Source: Pseudomonas sp. K2I15 (GTDB lineage: Bacteria > Pseudomonadota > Gammaproteobacteria > Pseudomonadales > Pseudomonadaceae). From it: DNA of 54,435 nt. Position 1 is the stretch's first letter. Each line of letters begins with the position of its first letter. Positions 25,746 to 34,626 of the stretch are shown here, piece after piece. The position numbers were made by a program, and so were the translations under genes. Location of the stretch: positions 1 through 54,435 of the forward strand of contig NZ_NIXO01000043.1 of NCBI RefSeq assembly GCF_002204795.1. The letters run 5' to 3'. The notes under the pieces are model-generated. The model ran no database searches and was not told where the DNA came from. It worked only from the letters and a program-made list of their open reading frames with translations.

Positions 25746-26543
25746 ATGCGCTTTAGTGATTTGCTTGACGCTGCCCGCAGCCACCCGCTGGACGTTTCGA
25801 TCCCGGCCGAATGGGCCCAGGGCCGGGCCACCTTTGGCGGCCTGGTCGTGGCGTTGGAGTACGAAGCCTTGCGCGCGCAGGTCCCGACGGATCGGCCGTT
25901 GCGCTCGCTGGCGATTACCTTTGTCGGCCCGGTGGCGCCGGATGTGTCGGCCAGCTATGAAGTAGAAGTGCTGCGCGAAGGCAAGGCTGTCAGCCAATTG
26001 CTGGGCCGTGTGGTGCAAAACGGTGAAACGATGACCCTGGTGCAAGCCAGTTTTGGCGCTTCGCGGCCGTCACAGATCGACGTCGGGGCTGAACCGGCGC
26101 CCACCTTCAAACACTGGGATGAATGCCAGGAGCTGCCTTACATCAAAGGGGTGACGCCGGAATTCATGCGGCACCTGGCGATGCGCTGGAGCGTCGGCGG
26201 CCTGCCGTTCACCGGCAATAAATCCCGTGAGATGGGCGGCTGGGTGCGCCTGCGTGGCGATGTGAAAGAAGAACCGCTGACCGAAGCGCATATTCTCGCG
26301 CTGGTGGATGCGTGGCCACCCTCGGTGTTACCGCACCTGACCCAACCGGCGGCGGGCAGCACCCTGACCTGGACCATCGAATTCGTGCAGCCGTTGCAAG
26401 CCCTCAGCACACTGGACTGGTGCCAGTACCTGGTCCACATCGAACATGCCCGCGACGGCTACGGCCATGCTGCTGCGCAGCTGTGGAGCCCCGACGGCCA
26501 GTTGATCGCTATCAGCCGCCAGTCGGTGGTGGTGTTCGCCTGA
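25746..26543 (+). CDS. Acyl-CoA thioesterase-like, double hotdog fold
   Basis: Protein of 265 aa with the arrangement of the thioesterase-like (4HBT_3/TesB) superfamily. The first hotdog domain contains WAQGRATFGGLVVAL and RSLAITFVGPVAP; the second contains GGWVRLRGD and SSVLPHLTQPAAGSTLTWTIEFVQPL. It probably hydrolyses an acyl-CoA in the cytoplasm. The substrate is not predictable. Monocistronic in appearance, with a convergent small gene four bases after its stop. Confidence 0.75.
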   Translation: MRFSDLLDAARSHPLDVSIPAEWAQGRATFGGLVVALEYEALRAQVPTDRPLRSLAITFVGPVAPDVSASYEVEVLREGKAVSQLLGRVVQNGETMTLVQASFGASRPSQIDVGAEPAPTFKHWDECQELPYIKGVTPEFMRHLAMRWSVGGLPFTGNKSREMGGWVRLRGDVKEEPLTEAHILALVDAWPPSVLPHLTQPAAGSTLTWTIEFVQPLQALSTLDWCQYLVHIEHARDGYGHAAAQLWSPDGQLIAISRQSVVVFA

Positions 26544-26547
26544 GTCC

Positions 26548-26820
26548 TCAGACCAACAGGTGTTGATCATTGGAGGCGTCGCTGGTGCGTGCCTCCAGGC
26601 TACGACCGTGATGCTGCAGCGCCAGGGCGGCCAGAATGCCGACAACACCGATAGCGACGCTCGCCAGGTTCTCGCTGAACACCCCGGACACCATCAACAG
26701 AAAACCGATAACCAGCAGTGGCAGCGCAAGCAGCTGCAACGCTTGATTGGTCGCATGCTGATGGTTCTGCGGCTGGGTGCGCCATTGCCAGGCGGGGAGA
26801 TTTGGATGACGTTTGCCCAT
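26548..26820 (-). CDS. Conserved small protein with two membrane spans
   Basis: A 90-residue protein opening MGKRHPNLPAWQW, with a HQHATNQALQLL segment and two closely spaced hydrophobic helices (LPLLVIGFLLMVSGVF and LASVAIGVVGILAALAL), then a polar tail. The His-rich N-terminal pattern recalls very short Mpo1/DUF962-like proteins, but the match is too weak to name a function. GAGGAATC upstream supports the start at 26820; an open extension to 26892 is unlikely. Confidence 0.65.
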   Translation of the reverse strand: MGKRHPNLPAWQWRTQPQNHQHATNQALQLLALPLLVIGFLLMVSGVFSENLASVAIGVVGILAALALQHHGRSLEARTSDASNDQHLLV

Positions 26821-26928
26821 GATCGTGATTCCTCTGTCCGTTGAAACATCTTGAACAGAGTGTAGGCCGGGCAGGGTGGGGCGGCGAATCAAGGATGGCT
26901 ATGGAGGCGATAGCCATCCCTTTAGGGT

Positions 26929-28410
26929 TTACAGCTTCAACTGTCCGATCGCCTTGCTCAGTTCACCGGCCAAGGTCGCCAGCTGATTGCTGGTGGTCGC
27001 CGAATCCACCGTTTGCTGCACGGTGTTTTCAGTGACATCCCGAATGCTCACCACTGCCCGATTCATTTCCTCGGCCACATGGCTTTGCTGTTCGGCCGCC
27101 ACGGCAATCTGTGTGTTGCTCTCACGCATCTGCGCCACCGCGCCGGTGATTTCGGCGAGGGCAATCCCGGCCTCTTGCGCCTGTTGCACACAGTCGTCGG
27201 CCTTGAACGAGCTTTCCTGCATAAAGTCCACCGCGTCCCGGGTGCCGGCTTGCAGGGCGGACACCATGCGGGTGATTTCATCGGTGGAGCTTTGTACCCG
27301 CTTGGCCAGGTTGCGCACCTCGTCGGCGACCACGGCAAAGCCCCGGCCCATTTCTCCGGCGCGGGCGGCTTCGATGGCGGCGTTGAGGGCCAGCAGGTTG
27401 GTCTGTTCGGCGATGCTGTGAATCACCCCCACCACGCTGTTGATTTTCTGGCTGTCCTCGGCCAGTTTCTGGATCATTTCGGCGGTTTGCTGTACGCCCG
27501 ATGACAGCCCGGCAATCGAACGCTGCACCCGGCTGACCACTTCCTGGCCGCTGCCGGCGAGGGTGTCGGCGGTCTGGGACAGGTCGCGGGTGGCGCCGGC
27601 GTGCTGGGCGATGTGATGGACGGTGGCGGTCATCTCGTTGATCGCGGTGGCGGCCTGGTCGGTTTCGCTTTGCTGGCCGAGCATGCCGTGCTGCACCTCG
27701 TTCATGCTGCTGGCCAGGCGAGCGGCGCCGTCGTCCAGTTGCTTGACGGTGCGTGCAACGGTGTTGACCACCCGCTGATAACCCGCCTGCATCGCGTTAA
27801 AGGCAGTGGCCATTTGGCCAACTTCGTCTTTACAGGCCAGGGGTACGCGGGCCGAGAGGTCGCCGGTTTTCTCGACATGCAGCATCACGTCTTTCAAGGT
27901 GTTGAGCTGGCTGAGCAGAAAGCGGATCAGCAACTGTGAGGCGCCAAGCATGGCCAGCATCAGAATCATGACCGCCACGGCGTAGTTGGCGAAACGCTCT
28001 TCGAACACTTGGCTCAAGCTGGGGCCGTAGGCCAGCACGGCGACCTGTTGGCTGTCGGCACGGGTGATCACTTCGGCGCCCATCAGCGGGTTTTCGCCGA
28101 ACAGTGGCATGTGATTGAAGTCAACCCAGCCATTCGCGGAGGCCAGGGCTGACAGATCCAGATCGCCGAGTTGTGGGACTTTGCCCTTGGCATACGTCAG
28201 CCAGTGCTCGCCGTTGGGCAGCGGTTGGCCGGCCGGCCAGGCACCGAGCAAGCGCGCCTGGGCTTGCGCCGAAGCCTGTGAGGCCTGGCTGCGGGCCTGT
28301 TGTTCGAGCTGCACGGCGTACAGCACCAGCAACAGGGTGGTGATGAAGGCGACCGCGTTCACGGCCCAGAATTTGTACTTCAGCGAGATGTTGCTAAGCC
28401 AGGCACCCAT
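26929..28410 (-). CDS. Methyl-accepting chemotaxis protein
   Basis: Chemoreceptor of 493 aa. A first span near residues 14-34 is followed by a short periplasmic region of about 110 residues with no recognisable ligand module, a second span near 145-165, a HAMP domain (LLSQLNTLKDVMLHVEKTGDLSARV), and a complete signalling domain. The tip sequence IAEQTNLLALNAAIEAARAG and GRGFAVVADEVRNLAKR are invariant features. It signals to CheA/CheW; no che genes are adjacent. The start MGAWLSNIS at 28410 is chosen over an open extension to 28497 because the extra residues are not family-like. Confidence 0.93.
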   Translation of the reverse strand: MGAWLSNISLKYKFWAVNAVAFITTLLLVLYAVQLEQQARSQASQASAQAQARLLGAWPAGQPLPNGEHWLTYAKGKVPQLGDLDLSALASANGWVDFNHMPLFGENPLMGAEVITRADSQQVAVLAYGPSLSQVFEERFANYAVAVMILMLAMLGASQLLIRFLLSQLNTLKDVMLHVEKTGDLSARVPLACKDEVGQMATAFNAMQAGYQRVVNTVARTVKQLDDGAARLASSMNEVQHGMLGQQSETDQAATAINEMTATVHHIAQHAGATRDLSQTADTLAGSGQEVVSRVQRSIAGLSSGVQQTAEMIQKLAEDSQKINSVVGVIHSIAEQTNLLALNAAIEAARAGEMGRGFAVVADEVRNLAKRVQSSTDEITRMVSALQAGTRDAVDFMQESSFKADDCVQQAQEAGIALAEITGAVAQMRESNTQIAVAAEQQSHVAEEMNRAVVSIRDVTENTVQQTVDSATTSNQLATLAGELSKAIGQLKL

Positions 28411-28506
28411 GGAAGGTTTTCTCTGATAGCGGAAACAGCATTGGCAAGGTGCCATTATTGTGCCGCTATCGAGGAGCCGGGTTTTGATATGGGTCAATGA
28501 GCCGCG

Positions 28507-29313
28507 TCAATCCGGCACAGGCAATCCAAAAAAGGCGCGGGCGCAGGCGGTACTGTGTTGCGCCAGGTCTTCCACGGTTTCCTCGCGGTGCAGCGCGACT
28601 TCCCGCAGCACTTGCGGCAAATAGGCCGGCTCATTGCGACCGTTTTTCGGCTTGGGCCGCAAGGTTCGAGGCAGCAGGTAGGGCGCATCGCTTTCCAGCA
28701 TCAGGCGGCCCCGTGGAATTTCCCTGACCAGCGGATGCAGGTGAGTTCCACGGCGCTCGTCGCAGATCCAGCCGGTGATGCCGATATGCAGGTCCAGGTC
28801 GAGGTAGCTGAACAGCGCACGCTGCTCGCCGGTGAAGCAGTGCACCACGGCGGCTGACAGGTGATCGCGGTAGTCCCGCAGGATTTCCAGCAGGCGCTGG
28901 TTGGCGTCACGTTCGTGAAGGAAAACCGGGAGTTTCAGCTCCACGGCCAGGGCCAGGTGCTCTTCGAGGACTTTTTCCTGTTGGGGGCGCGGCGAGAAGT
29001 CCCGGTTGAAATCCAGCCCGCATTCACCCACCGCACGCACGCGGCTTTCCTGGAGCAAACCGCGCAGGCGCTTGGCGCTTTCGGCGTTCCAGTCGCTGGC
29101 GGAGTGGGGGTGGATACCGGCGGTGGCGAACAGGCGTTGACCGCTTTCGTCCAGTTGCTGGCACAGCTCCAGGGCCTGTTCGCTGCCGTCGACACTGGTA
29201 CCGGTGAGCACCAATTGGCTCACCCCGGCGGCGTAGGCACGGTCGAGAACGGCCTGGTGCTTTTCGTCGAAACTTGGGTTGGTCAGGTTGACGCCGATAT
29301 CAATGAGTTGCAT
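28507..29313 (-). CDS. tatD: TatD family metal-dependent hydrolase/DNase
   Basis: TIM-barrel hydrolase of 268 aa. It opens MQLIDIGVNLT, like E. coli TatD proper, where Asn-rich DIGVN replaces the HxH of YcfH. Metal ligands occur in GECGLDFNRDFS, FLHERDA, VVHCFTG and ESDAPYLLPRTL. Known members are 3'-5' exonucleases used in DNA repair and turnover. The name is historical: no tatABC genes are nearby. GGAGGTAGC precedes the ATG. Confidence 0.92.
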   Translation of the reverse strand: MQLIDIGVNLTNPSFDEKHQAVLDRAYAAGVSQLVLTGTSVDGSEQALELCQQLDESGQRLFATAGIHPHSASDWNAESAKRLRGLLQESRVRAVGECGLDFNRDFSPRPQQEKVLEEHLALAVELKLPVFLHERDANQRLLEILRDYRDHLSAAVVHCFTGEQRALFSYLDLDLHIGITGWICDERRGTHLHPLVREIPRGRLMLESDAPYLLPRTLRPKPKNGRNEPAYLPQVLREVALHREETVEDLAQHSTACARAFFGLPVPD

Positions 29314-29551
29314 GGTGCTACCTCCGCCTGCGGTCGGAAAGCATATCAGAGCTGTAGATTTATAAGAAAAGCCAAGAACTACAACGAGTTAAAGCTGTCT
29401 TTGAAAGTCGCAAGTAACACCGTGTTTGGTTTGTCGCCATCTGCCGTGCCAACCTTGCGCCCAAAGCCTGCGCTCATGGCGCTCTGTTTCTGTCCCCCAA
29501 CGCCTCGTTTTTCGCGAAGCAATGGGCAGTATTCTTTCTTCCGGAGAGCGG

Positions 29552-30973
29552 ATGATCCGACCCTCGGCGTTGCTTATGTTGTGCCTGACGTTACTGCTGC
29601 CCATGGCGGCGGTTGCGCGTCTGGACGGGCCGCTGGAAGTGACCAAGGCTGGCAAGGCTCGTGATCTTGCGCAAATCCGCAGCAGCCGCACCTTGAGGGT
29701 TTTGGTCAACCAGAGCCGCAACAGCTCCGGTGAAGTCCAGGGCCAGGCCATCGGCGTTGAGTACCATCGCCTGCGCGCTTTCGAGCAATACCTCAACGGT
29801 CACGCCCGTGACGGTGAGGAAATCAACCTCAAGATTATTCCCAAGGCCAAGGATCAGTTGATCGGCGCGTTGGCGCGCGGCGAGGGCGACCTGGTGGCGC
29901 CCGGCGAATTGCTTGACGTGAAGGCCGCCCACAAGATTGCCACCAGCGACCCGATTGCCAGCGACGTACCGTTGTGGCTGGTGGGGCTCAAAGGCGAGCG
30001 GCGGTTTACCAAACTGGAGCAACTGTCCGGGCGCACCCTGGCGTTGACCACGGGCAGCGCCGCGTCGGATGCGATCAACCAGGTCAACCAGAAGCTGGCG
30101 CTGCACAAGTTGCCGCCGGTGAAGGTGGAATGGGTCGACCCCAGCCTTGCGGTGGAAGACGTGCTGGAGATGGTCCAGGCCGGGATTTTTCATCTGACCA
30201 TTGTCGAGCGGCCGATCGCCGAGCGCTGGGCGAAGATTCTGCCCAAACTGCGTTTCGACCGGCAGGTGACCATCAGCGAGCCGGGCGAAGAGTATTGGTT
30301 CGTACGCCAGGATGCCTCCATGCTGCGAGCCAGTATTGATCGTTTCCTCAAGACCTACCGCACGCCGTCCGACCAGGATGTGGCATTCCAGCGTATCTAC
30401 CGCCGCCTGTATCAAGTGCGTTATCCACTGGCCCGGGCCGACCGCCAACGCCTGGAAAAACTGCGCCCGGTGCTGCAAAAGCATGCCCGTGAGCAAGGCA
30501 TGGACTGGCTGAACCTGGCGGCGCTGGCGTTCAAGGAGTCGGCCCTCGACCCCGGCGCCCGAAGCAGCGGCGGCCCCACCGGGTTGATGCAAATCACCCC
30601 GTCGGCGGCGCAGCGGGTCGGGGTCAATAACATCGAGAACCTGGACAGCAACGTGCAAGCGGGCGCGCGGTACCTGGCGATGATCCGGCGCAAGTTTTTC
30701 TCAAGCCCCAAGCTCAACGAGCGCGAGCGCATGGCCTTTGTGCTGGCGGCCTACAACATGGGGCCGGAGCGGGTCCAGGGGATGCGCGCCGAAGCCCGGC
30801 GCCGCGGGCTGAACCCCAACCAGTGGTTTTTTCAGGTCGAGCGCATCGCCATGGAGCAGGTGGGAATGAGTGGCGTCAGCTATGTTAATAGCGTGAACAA
30901 GTATTACTTGGCGTTTGATCGGGAACGGGAGTCCCTGGAGCCGCCGGCAGCGAAAGTTGCCTCACGAAAATGA
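29552..30973 (+). CDS. Membrane-bound lytic transglycosylase, MltF2-like
   Basis: Periplasmic murein-cleaving enzyme of 473 aa. A signal peptide (MIRPSALLMLCLTLLLPMAAVA) is followed by an extracellular solute-binding-type domain (about residues 40-290: LRVLVNQSRN, GEGDLVAPGEL) and a C-terminal SLT domain. The catalytic Glu is near residue 329 in FKESALD, followed by GPTGLMQITPSAA and VLAAYNMGPERV. No lipobox is visible, so it is probably soluble or peripherally bound. This two-domain layout is that of the MltF group; its neighbours match those of mltF2 in P. aeruginosa. The start at 29552 has GGAGA upstream. Confidence 0.88.
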   Translation: MIRPSALLMLCLTLLLPMAAVARLDGPLEVTKAGKARDLAQIRSSRTLRVLVNQSRNSSGEVQGQAIGVEYHRLRAFEQYLNGHARDGEEINLKIIPKAKDQLIGALARGEGDLVAPGELLDVKAAHKIATSDPIASDVPLWLVGLKGERRFTKLEQLSGRTLALTTGSAASDAINQVNQKLALHKLPPVKVEWVDPSLAVEDVLEMVQAGIFHLTIVERPIAERWAKILPKLRFDRQVTISEPGEEYWFVRQDASMLRASIDRFLKTYRTPSDQDVAFQRIYRRLYQVRYPLARADRQRLEKLRPVLQKHAREQGMDWLNLAALAFKESALDPGARSSGGPTGLMQITPSAAQRVGVNNIENLDSNVQAGARYLAMIRRKFFSSPKLNERERMAFVLAAYNMGPERVQGMRAEARRRGLNPNQWFFQVERIAMEQVGMSGVSYVNSVNKYYLAFDRERESLEPPAAKVASRK

Positions 30974-31076
30974 TCTATTAATTCGATTGTAATTAGCCGT
31001 TTTATCGGCTTTTATCATTGCTTAAACTGATTAATATAGCGGCCAACCAACCCCTACCTTGAAAAGGATTATCAGC

Positions 31077-31511
31077 ATGAGCCCATTGATCACCCGCATT
31101 CTCTCCACCCGCGCCGGTTACGGCCTGACAATCCTGCGGATTTTTGTCGGGATCGTCTTCGCCGCCCACGGTTCGCAAAAGCTCTTTGGCTGGTTTGGTG
31201 GCGGCGGCTTGGCGGGCACTGCCCAGTGGATGGAAAGTATTGGCTTGGCGCCGGGTACCTTGATGGCGGTGTTGTCTGGCGGTACCGAGTTCTTCGCCGG
31301 GCTGGCGCTGATCATCGGCTTGTTGGCGCGGCCTGCGGCGTTGGGCCTGTCGATCATTTCCCTGGTGGCGATTTTCTCGGTGCATATCCATAACGGGTTG
31401 TTCATGGCCAACAACGGTTACGAGTTCGCCCTGGCGTTGCTGGGTGGCACGCTGGCGGTGCTGCTGGAAGGTGCTGGCAAATTGTCTGCCGACCGCGCCA
31501 TCACTCACTGA
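31077..31511 (+). CDS. DoxX family membrane protein
   Basis: Four-span membrane protein of 144 aa. It contains the DoxX/YphA-type segments ILRIFVGIVFAAHGSQKLFGWFGG, TEFFAGLALIIGLLARPAALGL and a final GYEFALALLGGTLAVLL. Family members are poorly characterised and are linked to oxidative or thiol stress in some species. ATG 31077 has AAGGA 8 bases upstream. Confidence 0.85.
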   Translation: MSPLITRILSTRAGYGLTILRIFVGIVFAAHGSQKLFGWFGGGGLAGTAQWMESIGLAPGTLMAVLSGGTEFFAGLALIIGLLARPAALGLSIISLVAIFSVHIHNGLFMANNGYEFALALLGGTLAVLLEGAGKLSADRAITH

Positions 31512-31529
31512 TACCGCGAAATCCCCTTT

Positions 31530-31556
31530 AAAGGCCCGCCCCGTGCGGGCCTTTTC
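31530..31556 (+). terminator. Terminator after doxX
   Basis: A stem AAAGGCCCGC (31530-31539) pairs with GCGGGCCTTT (31545-31554) around a five-base loop and continues into TTC. It isolates doxX from the promoter and leader that follow. Confidence 0.85.
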
Positions 31557-31570
31557 GTTGCTCGGGATTC

Positions 31571-31600
31571 TTGACACTGCCCTACAGCCTTCTCTAGGAT
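31571..31600 (+). promoter_or_regulatory. Sigma-70 promoter of the SAM-II-like leader
   Basis: A perfect -35 TTGACA at 31571-31576 and a -10 TAGGAT at 31595-31600 are spaced by 18 bases. Transcription would start near 31607, giving a leader of about 160 nucleotides before the next ATG. Confidence 0.65.
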
Positions 31601-31606
31601 GTTGCC

Positions 31607-31753
31607 CATGCGCCGATTTAAACAGCTAATTGCGGGGCGCCACCGGTGACTGATCACAGTCCCGACAGAAGCCAGAGCCATAGGCCAGCTTCGAAATTCC
31701 GCTAAAGCGCTGGTTCGGTGTTGCCTCTCACCTGCCCGCAGACTTTTGAGGCA
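31607..31753 (+). ncRNA. SAM-II-like riboswitch leader (candidate)
   Basis: A stem GCGCC/GGCGC (31610-31614 with 31636-31640) encloses a loop reading GATTTAAACAGCTAATTGC. This matches the SAM-II core pattern GAUUUAA...UUGC. Downstream, GCTAAAGC at 31701-31708 matches the second SAM-II core block. The loop bases CAGC (31623-31626) can pair with GCTG (31709-31712) to form the expected pseudoknot, while CCAGC (31685-31689) competes for the same GCTGG, giving two exclusive folds. The insert between the blocks holds a perfect hairpin GACTG/CAGTC (31648-31661). Finally TGCCTC (31722-31727) pairs with GAGGCA (31748-31753), which contains the Shine-Dalgarno of the next gene. Assignment is from remembered consensus; no covariance model was run. 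Confidence 0.6.
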
Positions 31754-31766
31754 GAGACACGACACG

Positions 31767-32075
31767 ATGAATGCACTACGCCCCCTCATACGCTTGGCCC
31801 CGATCACCGCGGACCTCACCCAACGCAATCCGAAAATCCTTCTGGGCGGCAAGCACCAGCCTACGCTGCTGCGTTATCTGGATGGCTGGCCGCGTCGCAC
31901 AGGGCGGCCTTCGGCCTTCTTGATCCAGTTTGTCGAAGACGGCGACTCCCTTGCGCGCTTTGCGTCCAACAGCTTTGACCTCGCCGTTATTCAGGCCCCG
32001 AGTGCCAGCGACGCGGGCGAAGTGATTCGCCAGTTGACCCGTATTGCCCGGCAAGGGCTGATCGCCCGGCGTTGA
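31767..32075 (+). CDS. Short protein, possible methyltransferase remnant
   Basis: A 102-residue protein starting MNALRPLIRLAPITADLTQRN. Its last third, FDLAVIQAPSASDAGEVIRQLTRIARQGL, resembles the post-SAM segment of MetW/type-11 methyltransferases (Phe-Asp, an acidic helix, then RxGG-like), but the SAM-binding glycine motif is absent. It may be a reduced, repurposed or decayed methyltransferase. The SAM-II-like leader upstream would link its expression to S-adenosylmethionine level. The Shine-Dalgarno GAGG (31748-31751) is inside the leader hairpin. Function unknown. Confidence 0.65.
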   Translation: MNALRPLIRLAPITADLTQRNPKILLGGKHQPTLLRYLDGWPRRTGRPSAFLIQFVEDGDSLARFASNSFDLAVIQAPSASDAGEVIRQLTRIARQGLIARR

Positions 32076-32079
32076 GCCT

Positions 32080-33885
32080 TCAGTAAAACGCCGCTGAAGG
32101 CAGGTGCTGTCGACGACGGCGAAACAGGCAAATGCCCCACGCGATCAGGCACAGTATCAGCGGTACAGGCAGGATATTGAGCAGCTTCACCTTACGCTCC
32201 AGGGCGTGAACCTGGGCGTATGCCTCAACCTTAAGCGCGTGAATTTCCATGGGTACTCGCAAGCGTTCCTTGTTGAGCGCTTGCAGCAGTGCGTTGGAGG
32301 TGACCGTCTGGCTTCCCGGAGAAACCGTCCGGGGGTTCAGCAATTGCCATTCCTTTTCCGTGCGTTCGAGGCGTTGCGCCAGTTCGGCGGACTTTTCCCG
32401 GTAGGCCTGTGCAGCGTCTTCGCGCATTGCCTGTAGCACCTGCATTGAGCGAGTGCCGCCTGCGCGGGGGCGAACATTCATCAGGGCGTCGGGCGCCGCC
32501 AGGTTATCCAGGGTGCTCAAGACAAACATTGCGTTATCTGACGAAGCCCCGCTCGTCGCACTATTGTTTTGGACCATTCCAGCCACACGATCGCTGAGCA
32601 GATCGGTATCGGCCACCACGACGACATGAATGTGCGCAGACTTTTGCAAATTGGCTTCACGCCCGTTGATCCCATCGGGAAATGCGGAATAGGCGGGCCC
32701 CTCGACGCGGGCGGCGATAACTTGTTGCTGACCGCGCGCGTCTGCCTCGTTGATCAGTGAACCGAACTGTGCCGGCAGGGCGAAGCGCTCAGCATCAAAC
32801 AGGGCAGCTTGCCCGGAGCTTTGCAGTAGCGGGGTGAAGGTCATGCGGCTTTTTTTGGCGGGGGCCAGTGCGCCACTGCTCAAGACATTGACGTTGTGCA
32901 GTTTCCAGGTGCTGATGTCATCCCGTGCCATCGCCTGGCGGGGCAAGGTCAGCGCCGCGGGATGGCGCATCGGTGGCTGGCCGGTGGTCATGATCACTGA
33001 GGTGGCATAGTCACGATCGGCGAGTACCTTATTCGCAGGCATCTGGATGCCCCAGGCTGTCAGCAACGCTTCCAGCCTGGCGTTTTCCGGGGCAGTGATG
33101 CCCGCATCCAGCCCTACAAGCGGGTCGATAAACATCATCAGCTTGCCTGCGCCCAGCACAAACTGATCGATTGCGTACAGGGTTTGATCGGGCAGTTTGC
33201 CGGGATGAACCACCATCAGGGTTTTGATGTGTTCGGGTATTTGCTCGATGCCTGGCTCCAGGCTCACGAGGTTGAATTGGCGACGCAGCTCCTGCAACAC
33301 CTGCCAGGGCGGCGTATTTACGCCGTTGCGCTCATCCCGTTCACTGTCCATTGGCAGCCGGGATATCAGGCCAATCACGGGTTGCTCCGGGTGGATTACC
33401 TTATGGATCAGGTGGCTGATTTCATATTCCAGCAGCGGCTCCCGGTCCGGGCTGAATGACTCGATACTTTGTGGCCCGTGGCCCGCGCTGGTACCGACAA
33501 GTCCGAAGAATCCTTGCTGGTCGTCAAGCCCCAGTAGCCTGGCTTTGTACTCATCTTCCGAAAAAGGCCTGGGGTCGATGAGGTGCAGGTTGAGTTTGCC
33601 GTTTGCCGCTTTTTCATACTCCCTGAGCAATAGCTCCACACGTTTACCGTAGCTTTCCATGCCATTGGATTTTTGCGGATGTTTACTTGAGTTGAAAAAG
33701 TACAGATCAACCGGCCGCTCCAGTGAAGCGAGCAGTGTCCGTACAGGGGCGGAGGGTGTATGGACTTTCTGCTCTGAAAAATCCAGCCGTATATTCGGTA
33801 GTTTAAGTGCCCATACCAGGTTAAACGCGAGAAAGAGTAATAGCAGGGTGATAATTGTGATGCTGGCGCTTAATGGCGTTCTCAT
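32080..33885 (-). CDS. GldG-like ABC transporter auxiliary protein
   Basis: Protein of 601 aa with a membrane span at each end (LLLLFLAFNLVW near residue 15, LPVPLILCLIAWGIC near 580) and a large domain between them. The conserved DUF/ABC_transp_aux pattern is visible: SAPVRTLLASLERPVDLYFF, LLREYEKAANGKLNLHLIDP, GKLMMFIDPL. This is the layout of GldG, which partners the GldF permease and GldA ATPase. The region after 480 is coiled coil. It is last in a three-gene minus-strand operon, starting 15 bases after gldF. The substrate is unknown. Confidence 0.8.
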   Translation of the reverse strand: MRTPLSASITIITLLLLFLAFNLVWALKLPNIRLDFSEQKVHTPSAPVRTLLASLERPVDLYFFNSSKHPQKSNGMESYGKRVELLLREYEKAANGKLNLHLIDPRPFSEDEYKARLLGLDDQQGFFGLVGTSAGHGPQSIESFSPDREPLLEYEISHLIHKVIHPEQPVIGLISRLPMDSERDERNGVNTPPWQVLQELRRQFNLVSLEPGIEQIPEHIKTLMVVHPGKLPDQTLYAIDQFVLGAGKLMMFIDPLVGLDAGITAPENARLEALLTAWGIQMPANKVLADRDYATSVIMTTGQPPMRHPAALTLPRQAMARDDISTWKLHNVNVLSSGALAPAKKSRMTFTPLLQSSGQAALFDAERFALPAQFGSLINEADARGQQQVIAARVEGPAYSAFPDGINGREANLQKSAHIHVVVVADTDLLSDRVAGMVQNNSATSGASSDNAMFVLSTLDNLAAPDALMNVRPRAGGTRSMQVLQAMREDAAQAYREKSAELAQRLERTEKEWQLLNPRTVSPGSQTVTSNALLQALNKERLRVPMEIHALKVEAYAQVHALERKVKLLNILPVPLILCLIAWGICLFRRRRQHLPSAAFY

Positions 33886-33900
33886 CGTAATTCGTCCTTC

Positions 33901-34626
33901 TCAACGGTTTCTAACATTCAGGGCAATGGTCGTTGCGGCCAGAAAGGCAACGACCATGCTGACGAAGTACAAACTGTCTTGAAGAGCCAGCACCCCTTGG
34001 TCAATGGCATCAAAGCGCGTTGTCGGACTCAGGGAAATAATACGGTCAATGAGCCAGATCGGTGCTTGATGCTCAATGGCATCAAGGATGGATGACAGCC
34101 CGCTGGCGGCCAGTAACAAGCACAGTGTTACTGTAAATATGACGACGCGGTGGTGTGCCAGTGTGCAAATAAAACAGCCCGCAGACAGATAACTTCCGGC
34201 TAATAGCCAGCTTGCCAGGTATTGGGAAGCAATAACTGTATTATCCGGATTTCCGAAATAGTTGACGGTAATGACTATTGGAAAGGTCAATAGCAAGGCA
34301 ACGCCAGAAACGACCCAGGCGGCCATGAACTTCCCGAAAACCAATTCGAAACCCGTGACCGGCAGGGTTTTTAGAAAGTCCATGGCGCCAGACTTGTGCT
34401 CATCCGACCAAAGTTGAGTGGAAAGAACCGGTGTCAACAGTAAATAAAACCATGGGTGCAGTTGAAAGAAACCATGCAAGTCCACGCTGCCTTTTTCCAG
34501 CAGTTGGCTTGTCTGGAAGCCAAATGCAGTGGCTGCTGTCAGGAAAACTGCAGTGCTCAGATAAGTGACAGGTGCTGAAAAATAACTGACAAGTTGACGC
34601 TTGAATATGACGGGTAGAAGTTTCAA
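33901..34626 (-). CDS. GldF-like ABC-2 permease
   Basis: Membrane subunit of 241 aa with six hydrophobic segments, opening MKLLPVIFKRQLVSYFSAPVTYL, and carrying TPVLSTQLWSDEHKSGAMDFLKTLPVTG, which is the GldF/NosY-type ABC-2 signature. It starts with TTG overlapping the ATPase stop codon (TTGA), so its translation depends on the upstream gene. The usual DUF4340 partner of some GldF/GldG systems is not present. Confidence 0.8.
   Translation of the reverse strand: MKLLPVIFKRQLVSYFSAPVTYLSTAVFLTAATAFGFQTSQLLEKGSVDLHGFFQLHPWFYLLLTPVLSTQLWSDEHKSGAMDFLKTLPVTGFELVFGKFMAAWVVSGVALLLTFPIVITVNYFGNPDNTVIASQYLASWLLAGSYLSAGCFICTLAHHRVVIFTVTLCLLLAASGLSSILDAIEHQAPIWLIDRIISLSPTTRFDAIDQGVLALQDSLYFVSMVVAFLAATTIALNVRNR

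Noticed and set aside
28507..29313. Twin-arginine translocation locus suggested by tatD
   Set aside because: No tatA, tatB or tatC; the TatD family is a nuclease not needed for translocation.
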